DNA from: Eggerthella sp. CAG:368
GTDB taxonomy: Bacteria; Actinomycetota; Coriobacteriia; Coriobacteriales; Eggerthellaceae
Length of the DNA stretch: 21,436 nt
Direction of reading: 5' to 3'
NCBI GenBank assembly: GCA_000434775.1
Contig: FR895488.1
Span: 1,265-22,700, forward strand
Of the stretch, positions 15,047 to 21,436 are shown in pieces (within the stretch, counting starts at the first letter, position 1; every line of letters begins with the position of its first letter). The translations under genes and the position numbers were made by a program. The notes beneath the pieces were generated by a model. It searched no databases. It was given only the letters and a program-made list of their open reading frames with translations, and was not told where the DNA came from.

Positions 15047-15990
15047 TTGCTCTTTTGGGGGGTTTTACCTGTGTTGGAATACTCGCAAGTGAAGCAATTA
15101 ATGGTTTACGTCATCGAAAAAGAAAAAGCAAAGTATTAGTTGGTGGTTTACCTTCTTCTGTTACTGCGCATGTGATGCGTAATGGGGTTATTTTCTTTGA
15201 ACCTTTTTCAAAGTTTCTTCTTCGAAGCTTCTCTATTAAGAAATGGATCAATCGCTATGTAGGAATTCTTGGATCTTTAGGTTATTTTACCTGTTCAGAA
15301 TCCCTTTTAAGTTTAGTGATATCAGTATTTTTCACCTGTTTGATTTTTGGATTTGTCGTTTCTGGTTCATTCTTTGTTGGTATATCGGCTTTTGTTTGTC
15401 TCGCTCTCTTTCTTGGAATGCTCAGCAGAAGAAAGGAAGAAGAGAGGAAAGAGAAAATACGTGAAGCGATACCTGAAGCATTGCAGACTATGAAAACGTG
15501 TTTCTTTGCTGGGTATTCTCTTCCGCAAGTTTTTGAGCAGTTGGTGAATGATACACAAGGGCCGCTACGAGAGCTTTTTGAAAAAGTGGTAAGCGTTTTA
15601 AATACGGGTGGGACATTTGACGATGCGCTTGAGTGTATAAAAAGAGAGTCAGAGGAACAGGAACTGGTCTTTTTGGCTGCCGCTCTTGAAATACAACACA
15701 AGACTGGTAGTAGCATCGAACAGGTTCTTGAAGCTGCTCGAGAATCGGTTTGTGATGAAATCGAACTTAAGCGGACGCTTCGAACTCAAACCGCCCAGGC
15801 TAAGTTATCAGCACAAATTGTTACGATTATGCCTTTTGCCCTGATTGCTTTATTCTCAATCATTTCTGAAGGATTTCTTGCTCCGTTTTTCGAGAGTGTA
15901 GCAGGGGTAATTCTTCTCGCAGTTGCTCTTTTCATGCAACTACTCGGCATTTTCCTTGTGAGGAAGATGTTAAGAGTGGATGTGATGTAA
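15019..15990 (+). CDS. tadB: Tad platform protein TadB
   Basis: A 323-residue membrane protein with segments near residues 5-25, 90-130 (two) and 270-315 (two), and a type II secretion system F (T2SSF) domain between about 150 and 275 starting REAIPEALQTMKTCFFAGYS. TadB and TadC form the membrane platform on which the TadA motor acts. The start is fixed by AGGAGG (15006-15011), 7 nt before ATG 15019 inside tadA. tadC begins immediately after its stop. Confidence 0.92.
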   Translation: METSHIVIVIALLGGFTCVGILASEAINGLRHRKRKSKVLVGGLPSSVTAHVMRNGVIFFEPFSKFLLRSFSIKKWINRYVGILGSLGYFTCSESLLSLVISVFFTCLIFGFVVSGSFFVGISAFVCLALFLGMLSRRKEEERKEKIREAIPEALQTMKTCFFAGYSLPQVFEQLVNDTQGPLRELFEKVVSVLNTGGTFDDALECIKRESEEQELVFLAAALEIQHKTGSSIEQVLEAARESVCDEIELKRTLRTQTAQAKLSAQIVTIMPFALIALFSIISEGFLAPFFESVAGVILLAVALFMQLLGIFLVRKMLRVDVM

Positions 15991-16932
15991 ATGGTTGATC
16001 TTTTTCTTTATTCAGCCCTTTCTTTTGGCGGTGTTGCGGGCGCGATTGGTGGGATGGAGATTATTTCTTGGAGGAATCGGAAAAGAATATCAACTCAAAT
16101 TAAAAAGCGAGTGGGTTGTGAGTCGTTTTTGTCTGCAAGGAGTATCTTTGTCGAAAGTAGAGGGTTGAATTATTGGATTATTCAGAAGATGGTTCTTTTT
16201 TCAGATGATCACGTAAATCTTATAAAGGGAACTTCACTTTTTCCTTGGGCTTTAGGCTTAAACAATAAAGAGACTCTTATTCAGAAGTCTGGGTTGTTGG
16301 GTATTGTCAATGAAAAGGGAATTTTCTCTATAAGGTTAACACTCTCATTTTTTGGCTTTATTGTTGGCCTGTTTGCAGGAGCCTTGTTTTCGGATATTTT
16401 AGCTCTTCTTCTCGCTGTGCTCTTATTCTTCTTTGGTTTTCTCTTGCCGACACGTGCTCTTAAATCGGAAAGTCAGTTGCGCTCTCAATGCGTTGAGCGT
16501 CAGCTGGCGCAAATGATAGAAGTAATAATTTTGGGATTACAGAGTGGTCTTTCGTTTGATAGGTCAGCAAAGCTGTACACCGCATATTTCGAAGGAAGCT
16601 TAAAGGAGTCTTTTTCACGTGCTCAAAGTCAATGGGAACACGGATTACTTATACGAAGTGAAGCGCTTAAAAGCCTAGCTGAAACCTATGATTCCTCATT
16701 ATTTTTTCGAGCTATTGAAAGCATTAACCGGTCCTTGCGTTTTGGTTCTTCGCTGTCAGAGTCTTTAAGTTTAATAGCTTCGGAAGCGCGTTCGGTAAGA
16801 AAAACGACACTTGAAGAACGTATTGCTAAAGCTCCGGTAAAGATGCTTCTTCCTGTAGGAACGCTGATTCTGCCAGCGATGCTCATTTTAATTATGGGAC
16901 CAATCTTGCTGGATTTGATGAACGGAATGTAA
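15991..16932 (+). CDS. tadC: Tad platform protein TadC
   Basis: A 313-residue membrane protein, the second T2SSF-domain platform subunit. It has an N-terminal membrane segment, a central hydrophobic pair (about 110-155), the T2SSF region (about 170-285, with EVIILGLQSGLSFDRSAKLY and FGSSLSESLSLIASEAR) and a C-terminal membrane segment ending LLDLMNGM. The ATG directly follows the tadB TAA and there is no strong ribosome-binding site, so translation is probably coupled to tadB. Confidence 0.9.
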   Translation: MVDLFLYSALSFGGVAGAIGGMEIISWRNRKRISTQIKKRVGCESFLSARSIFVESRGLNYWIIQKMVLFSDDHVNLIKGTSLFPWALGLNNKETLIQKSGLLGIVNEKGIFSIRLTLSFFGFIVGLFAGALFSDILALLLAVLLFFFGFLLPTRALKSESQLRSQCVERQLAQMIEVIILGLQSGLSFDRSAKLYTAYFEGSLKESFSRAQSQWEHGLLIRSEALKSLAETYDSSLFFRAIESINRSLRFGSSLSESLSLIASEARSVRKTTLEERIAKAPVKMLLPVGTLILPAMLILIMGPILLDLMNGM

Positions 16933-16953
16933 AGACGATAGAAGGAGGACAAA

Positions 16954-17208
16954 ATGGAAAGCATAGTACGTGTGAAGAAAAAGTGTATTGAAAAATGGCG
17001 TGAATTGGAAAATTCTTATTGCGGAATTATTGGGTTAGCACTAGAAAATGCCAGGTTGAAAGGCAAAAAGTACGTCGGACAGGGAACGACAGAATACGCG
17101 ATTTTGGTTGGCGTTCTAGTGGTGATTGCTATTTTGGCTATTACGATTTTCAGACCAAAAATCCAAGAATTATGGGATGCAATTTCCTCGGGTATCAATG
17201 GGCTCTAG
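16954..17208 (+). CDS. flp: Flp-type major pilin
   Basis: An 84-residue prepilin, the expected main subunit of the Tad fibre. A long basic leader of 42 residues is followed by the Flp processing signature, with cleavage expected between Gly42 and Gln43 (G|QGTTEY, Glu47 and Tyr48 conserved), then a hydrophobic stretch and a short tail with IFRPKIQELWDAISSG. A strong AGAAGGAGG ribosome-binding site before ATG 16954 is the best in the operon, fitting a highly expressed subunit. The leader is longer than the usual 10-25 residues. The processing peptidase is not in the window. Confidence 0.93.
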   Translation: MESIVRVKKKCIEKWRELENSYCGIIGLALENARLKGKKYVGQGTTEYAILVGVLVVIAILAITIFRPKIQELWDAISSGINGL

Positions 17209-17410
17209 CAATAAAAAGATGTTGCGCCAGTCTGGCCAGGGGACAGTTGAATATGCAGTTGTTTTTGTTGCGTTTCTTTCCTTAGTTATTGCCTTGGGGG
17301 TTTATTCAGATTTCTTAAGAGACGGGACAATAATTCAACATCTACTCATGGGGGCTTCTCATCATCTTTTGGGATCGGGGGGAGTTTTACGAGATGTTTT
17401 TTTGTATTAG
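17198..17410 (+). CDS. Second Flp-like small pilin
   Basis: A 70-residue protein starting at ATG 17198, overlapping the flp stop by 11 nt. A 13-residue leader (MGSSNKKMLRQSG) precedes QGTVEYAVVF with the Glu and Tyr of the Flp signature, then one hydrophobic helix and a short glycine-rich tail. It probably is a minor pilin or initiation subunit, processed and assembled with Flp. No clear ribosome-binding site is visible, so translation is likely coupled. The alternative longer start at 17126 lies within flp and is unlikely. Confidence 0.75.
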   Translation: MGSSNKKMLRQSGQGTVEYAVVFVAFLSLVIALGVYSDFLRDGTIIQHLLMGASHHLLGSGGVLRDVFLY

Positions 17411-17942
17411 GTCTATGCGTAAACGGGTAAAAGTCCTTGATAAGCGAGAAGGAACAAAAGGGCAGGCTACGATTGAGGCTGCTGCTTTAATTCCTGTCCT
17501 TTTTATTCTTCTTCTTTTGCTTTTACAGCCTTCAATTCTTCTGTTTGATCGAATTGTGATGAAAAATGCCGCAGCTGAGGGATGTCGATTGCTAGCTACA
17601 AAAACTCCGGTATTGAGTGAAGGGAAAGATCCTTATGAGGAATACGTGCTAACGAGATTAAGTTCAATTCCCGAGGAAGATCATTTTCATGTTCATTCTC
17701 AAGGTTGTTCCTGGAAGGTCTCTTTGACGGGAGATGAGACTAGTAACCGCGTTGGTGTTCAAATCGTTAATAAAGTCAAACCTCTCCCTCTTGTTGATTT
17801 TATGTCACGGAGTATAGGACTTACTGATAGTGACGGATTCTTTGAAATAAAAGTCGAGGCTGAGTTTTCTCCGAAAAATGATTGGGTGTCTTCAAATGTG
17901 GTAGGAAACAATCCTGCTAATTGGGTTAAGCAGTGGGAGTAA
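17394..17942 (+). CDS. TadE-like minor pilin / pseudopilin
   Basis: A 182-residue protein with a basic N-terminus, a prepilin-like site G23|QATIEA (Glu28) and one hydrophobic segment (about 29-50), followed by an extracytoplasmic domain of about 130 residues. This matches TadE-like pseudopilins of Tad systems. ATG 17394 is preceded by GGGGGGAG (17377-17384); Met8 is an alternative. It overlaps the preceding small pilin gene by 17 nt. The C-terminal domain resembles nothing I can name. Confidence 0.8.
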   Translation: MFFCIRSMRKRVKVLDKREGTKGQATIEAAALIPVLFILLLLLLQPSILLFDRIVMKNAAAEGCRLLATKTPVLSEGKDPYEEYVLTRLSSIPEEDHFHVHSQGCSWKVSLTGDETSNRVGVQIVNKVKPLPLVDFMSRSIGLTDSDGFFEIKVEAEFSPKNDWVSSNVVGNNPANWVKQWE

Positions 17943-17944
17943 AG

Positions 17945-20100
17945 ATGAGAAAAAGAATGAAATTTCGAGGATTTATCGATTTCTTCTGGGATAAAGAAGG
18001 AGGATTTAGTACGGCCGGAATGGTTCTCGCTCTTCTTATCACTATTTGCTTGCTTTTTACTGCTGCACGAGTATATGAGGTTAATTCTGCTTCTGCTGAT
18101 GTTCAGGAGGTTGCCGATGCTGCAGCCCTAGCAGCAGAAAATGTTGTTGCCGAGTTTTATATCGTTGTTGCTTTATGTGATGCTACGGTTTTGAGTTTGT
18201 CTCTAATGTTTATTTCAACATTAGCGCTTGGAGTTGTCTGTTTATGTACTCCCGTGACAGTAAGTTTCGCGGAGGCTTTTTTCAAGGCAGCTGAAAAGAT
18301 AAAAGATGCTCGAGATAGTTTTGCTGAAAAGGCGCAACATTCTCTTGATAAATTTCAGTCCGTTCTTCCTTTTTTGGCACTAACAAAAGCGCAGAGCGTG
18401 TTTCAGGCGAATTCGTCTTTGCCCCGTGGAGGGGAATATTCGGGTGTTGCTCTTTTGGTTCCTTGGGAAGGAGAAGATGACGGATCGCTGGTTTTCGATA
18501 AAAGTGATGATGCTCAAAAGAGAATTGAAAGCAAAAGTGATGAGCTAAAGGAACAGGGAGAAAAAGCCGAAGAGGCAGCAAAGAAGGGACGAGCAAGCAA
18601 AGAGCGAGCGTTTCTTCACGATAGTGGTAGTCAGACGGACTATTGTATGTATGAAAGAGCCGAACATCTTGCTGGGATGACAGGATCAGAAAACCCGTTC
18701 TTCTCTTCGGTGGAAACATGGTCTTTTTCTGCTGCCTTAGATAGGGCGAAGGTTTATTACGAAAAAAGAGCACAGCAAGAAGAACCGGGTGGCAATTCCG
18801 TCGCAGAGCAATCGAATTCTGCTTTACGTAAACGTTTTTACGAGTTTGCTATTCAAGAAATTCAAAAAGGATATGTATATGAAACAGACGAATCTTTCGA
18901 GGCTTATTTTCCTCTTTTGCCAAAAAACACTAACGAAATGAGAGAAACAGTTCTTTACACAGAATCCATCTATCCTATCGGGAACAGTTCTGGAAAAGAA
19001 ATGATGCATGCGTGGGGAGGTTGTCCGGGGCTAAATGGACAAGAAAGGATGGGAACCGGATCCATCCAGCAACTGGAAAAAGGGTCATATGAAACTTGCA
19101 CAGCATGCGATTTTAAGGTGAGCAGTATGGGGAGTGTTGCTTCTGCTTCAACCAATATAGAAAACGGTTTCGAATATCATTATCTTGTTGTTGCCAAAGA
19201 GGCAGAAGAGTATCAAAAAGCTAAAAAAGAATTTTCTCCATCGGCGAAAAAGGTTAAAGGAATTACCAATGATCTTCTAGGGTATTTAAAAGAAGCTTTT
19301 GATCAGGCATGTAATCAAAGGATAAAAGTTTCTCCTCCAGGAAAATTTGGTGTTGTGTGTTTAGCAGTTAACCAAGATTCACAATCATCCTTTTCTCATT
19401 TAGCTTCCTTATTCATCGCAGATTCTGGCAATCTTGGTCCCTGTGTTGCGCTCTCCTCTGCGGTATTAGTAAAAGAGTCTTCAGACGAAAAAAGACCATT
19501 ATCAGTTCTTTTTTTGATGGGGTCTCTGAAGAGGAAGCTCCTGCTTTTGGACCCCTGCGTATTCTTTTTGATGTTTGGTCGTCTTTTCTTTCTGCATATA
19601 CCGATGGTTATGATGCACTGCTAGTAGGTATTCAAAAAGCACTCAACGCCATTCCTTTTATGAGTGAGAGTAAATTGGGTGATTGGGCATCAAGTCGTTT
19701 AGAGGAGATGGTGATTTCTGTCGGACTTGAGCCAGCGGACCTCTCATCGCCGAAACCGGTATTAATTAACTCAGAGCATGTTTTGTCGATGGGTGAGGAC
19801 TCCTTTTCAGCAAAACTGCTTTCAGTGAAACATTTCGCTTCCACTTCACTTCTAGCTGGAGGAAATATTTTTGGGGATGCTCTTGACGGTATAGAGGAGA
19901 GCGGATCGCGGTTTCTTGATGAGTTTTCTCAGGGATTTGAAATTGCAAGTATCGAAATATTTGAAGGTGCGATAACTATTCCTATCACTATTACGCTTCC
20001 TGGTTTTATTGCTGATGAAGCTCGCAATCTTTTTTCATCAGGAATTGAGTCTTTAAGGAATCTTGCTGCAACAGTTACGGGATGGAGGCAGTGGGAATGA
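17945..20100 (+). pseudogene. Large TadG-like Tad component, frameshifted
   Basis: ATG 17945 (GGGAG 5 nt upstream; the GTG at 17933 is also open) begins a protein with a membrane segment (about 22-41) and VADAAALAAE (56-65), the hallmark of TadG-like N-termini. A second long hydrophobic stretch (about 70-105), a charged Lys/Glu-rich region (about 190-225) and a large extracellular part follow. At codon 515 the frame meets a run of six A (19488-19493) and then reads an unlikely hydrophobic tail to TAG 19624. Adding one A gives a smooth continuation (IISSFFDGVSEEEAPAFGPL) to TGA 20100, for about 718 residues in total. TadG-like proteins are membrane-anchored minor parts of the pilus. The lesion may be mutation, phase variation or a sequencing error. 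Confidence 0.82.
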
Positions 20101-20561
20101 AGTTAGTTGTTAATTCGAGAATTGATACTGCTAAGTTTAAAAAAAGACTCAAAGGGCAAATGACTATTGAATTTGTGGTTTGTTTTCCTGTAATGCTCGT
20201 CGTTGCATTGATTGCAGTGAATACTCTTTTGTTTTTTGGTGAATGTGCTTCGTTTGATCGTAACTTTAAAGATGCCACATGCGCATATGCAAGTTCCCCT
20301 GGTTACGGACAAGGTATGTCTAATTCCTGCGCAAAAATTCAGAGCAGTATAGAAGAGGTATGCGATACAGAATATGTCGATGTGTTTGTTTCTTCATCTG
20401 GAGTTGAAGGTGGACTCGTGACATTTACGGGGACGCTTTCTTTTTTGCCAACTCTTTTTGGCGCTGGTACTCTGAACTCCGCCTTTGGTGTTTCTTTCCC
20501 ACGAATGACTCATCAATCTCAGATAGTGATTGACTGTTATAAGCCAGGGGCGATTATATGA
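20097..20561 (+). CDS. Second TadE-like pseudopilin
   Basis: A 154-residue protein. ATG 20097 is chosen over 20082 because GGAGG (20084-20088) lies 8 nt before it and ATGA overlaps the previous stop. A basic leader ends in KG|QMTIEF (Gly20, Glu25, Phe26), followed by a hydrophobic segment (about 27-47) and an extracytoplasmic domain with cysteines at about 51, 63, 78 and 90. It is probably processed like a pilin and assembled as a minor subunit. Confidence 0.78.
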   Translation: MKLVVNSRIDTAKFKKRLKGQMTIEFVVCFPVMLVVALIAVNTLLFFGECASFDRNFKDATCAYASSPGYGQGMSNSCAKIQSSIEEVCDTEYVDVFVSSSGVEGGLVTFTGTLSFLPTLFGAGTLNSAFGVSFPRMTHQSQIVIDCYKPGAII

Positions 20562-21076
20562 TGCGATCGTTTCATTATTCTCGTGTCGCTAAAGCGATGG
20601 GGATACTGCTGTTTTTAGTATTGATGTGCGTATTGTTTGACTATTTTTTTGGCTCTAAACAACTGCCAGCTCAAAAAGTGTCTGGAAATATAGCAGAGGC
20701 GGTACTTGTAGAAAATCAGTCTTTTGAATCCGTTATTGAACAATATCCCGACTCTCTTTTTGCCGATTTTAAGAATGAACCGTCGGGTGCTTTTGTGGAG
20801 GAGTGCCTTGATTTGTCGGGTTACGAGAATGTGTATGTGGGTAAGGATGAAAGATCTCTCTGTTTTACTATGCCTCAAGATCCCACAGATGCTTTTTTTC
20901 GGATTAAAGACTTTTTGGAAGAAAAAGGATGGATGTGTATTGAGAGCGGAGTACGTTGTAAAGCTTCTTTTGTGAAGGAGACTGGTTTGCTGCATTGGTT
21001 GTTTGTAGAGACTTATTCGATTAATGCTGGATCAATGGTTTTGATAACGAAGGAGGAGGGGGATGACAAGGAGTGA
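20558..21076 (+). CDS. Unknown membrane-anchored protein of the Tad operon
   Basis: I do not recognise this family. The 172-residue product has a short basic N-terminus, one membrane segment (about 14-30) and a soluble domain with several cysteines (SLCFTMP, KGWMCIE, GVRCKA) and an acidic end. It has no pilin-like processing motif. ATG 20558 overlaps the stop of the previous gene (ATGA), with AGGGGC upstream; a second ATG at 20561 is equally possible. The ORF overlaps the DUF192 gene by 14 nt. Its position suggests a pilus accessory or assembly factor outside the membrane. Confidence 0.7.
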   Translation: MMRSFHYSRVAKAMGILLFLVLMCVLFDYFFGSKQLPAQKVSGNIAEAVLVENQSFESVIEQYPDSLFADFKNEPSGAFVEECLDLSGYENVYVGKDERSLCFTMPQDPTDAFFRIKDFLEEKGWMCIESGVRCKASFVKETGLLHWLFVETYSINAGSMVLITKEEGDDKE

Positions 21077-21398
21077 TATTCCGCTTTGCTTTGCGGCGAA
21101 TTATTTCGACCGTTTGAAAGGGCTGTTTAGCTTTAAGGGTGAAGAAGTAGTTTTGGTTATTATTCCCTGTAAATCAATCCATACGTTTTTTCTTGACAGA
21201 TCAATACATGTTGCGTTTTTCGATCGGAAGGGTTTTGTAGTTGCTTCTTATAAGGATGTTCCGCCTTTTCGTTTGTGCCGTGAAGGAAAAGCGTATGGGG
21301 TCCTGGAACGCTGGAGTGGCGGAAAGGGAGATGATACATGGTTAGAGGTAGGGGATCGAATTATTGTTACCACTAAACAATATAGAAAAGAGGGTTGA
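21063..21398 (+). CDS. DUF192 family protein
   Basis: A 111-residue protein with the DUF192 pattern: RLKGLF near the start, then IPCKSIHTFFL (33-44 region), IHVAFFDRKGFVV, and AYGVLE before a Gly-containing VGDRI near the end. The biochemical role of the family is not known to me, though copies occur inside or next to Tad loci. No signal peptide is seen, so it is probably cytoplasmic. ATG 21063 has a strong AAGGAGG (21050-21056) and overlaps the upstream gene, so it is in the operon. Confidence 0.85.
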   Translation: MTRSDIPLCFAANYFDRLKGLFSFKGEEVVLVIIPCKSIHTFFLDRSIHVAFFDRKGFVVASYKDVPPFRLCREGKAYGVLERWSGGKGDDTWLEVGDRIIVTTKQYRKEG

Positions 21399-21401
21399 AA
21401 G

Positions 21402-21436
21402 ATGTTAACAAAAGATCAAACAATGAATCACGGAAC
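21402..21436 (+). CDS. Start of next gene, cut by the window edge
   Basis: An ATG at 21402, 3 nt after the DUF192 stop, with AGAGGG (21389-21394) at 7 nt spacing, opens a frame reading MLTKDQTMNHG to the edge. Too little remains to name it. By position it is probably another Tad operon gene. Confidence 0.45.
   Translation, partial: MLTKDQTMNHG

Noticed and set aside
15282..15716. 144-codon open frame on the minus strand
   Set aside because: It lies fully inside tadB, which has clear T2SSF features, and its own translation is Ser/Lys-rich with no ribosome-binding site. It is a shadow frame.
19485..19496. Programmed -1 ribosomal frameshift site in the TadG-like gene
   Set aside because: The in-frame codons are GAA AAA AGA, not the X XXY YYZ heptamer phase, and no strong downstream stem-loop stands out. 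Mutation, transcriptional slippage or sequencing error is more economical.
1..21436. Insertion sequence, prophage, CRISPR array or rRNA operon
   Set aside because: I found no transposase, integrase, phage structural gene, regularly spaced repeats or rRNA-like segment. The recombination junction at 9170 shows no flanking inverted repeats.

Overview
The window looks like a Gram-positive, low-to-mid GC chromosome. The gene style best fits a host-associated actinobacterium of the Coriobacteriia (Atopobiaceae-like). That placement is an inference from gene content: a secretin-less Tad pilus cluster, a SHNDNS-type RmlB, a CaiA-like flavoprotein and CCA-encoding tRNA genes. No marker gene proves it.

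Layout. Positions 1-1240 are gene-poor and hold nothing I can name. A minus-strand DUF2142 membrane protein (1241-2884) is divergent from a dTDP-L-rhamnose operon: rmlA, rmlD, rmlB, a strong terminator, then rmlC (2966-6564). Next come a cytidylyltransferase fused to a Gfo/Idh oxidoreductase (6621-7961) and a class V aminotransferase (8097-9170). These look like a module that makes an unusual CDP-activated building block for a surface glycan. The aminotransferase stop codon directly abuts the 3' remnant of an M23 (LytM-type) peptidase gene (9172-9735). On the minus strand follow a frameshifted CaiA-like acyl-CoA dehydrogenase (9768-10929) and two tRNA-Val genes (CAC and UAC anticodons).

From 11511 to the end lies a tightly packed, all-plus-strand Tad (tight adherence, type IVc) pilus operon: cpaB, tadZ, tadA, tadB, tadC, flp, a second Flp-like pilin, a TadE-like gene, a large TadG-like gene, a second TadE-like gene, an unknown one-membrane-segment protein, a DUF192 protein and the start of another gene. 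CpaB and TadZ assist the TadA motor, TadB/TadC form the platform, and the Flp and TadE/TadG proteins form the fibre and minor components. No prepilin peptidase (TadV) and no secretin is in the window; a cell with one membrane would not need a secretin.

The most striking observations are disrupted reading frames. A 26-bp tandem duplication (12075-12126) shifts the end of cpaB and joins it in frame to tadZ as one 733-codon ORF. A one-base loss in an A6 tract splits the TadG-like gene. A one-base gain in an A7 tract (mRNA sense) splits the acyl-CoA dehydrogenase. The M23 gene carries a 5' truncation, an in-frame stop and an apparent small deletion. These could be phase-variable switches, ordinary gene decay or, for the two homopolymers, sequencing errors. 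The dehydrogenase leader could also fold so that its ribosome-binding site is masked by a perfect 9-bp complement.
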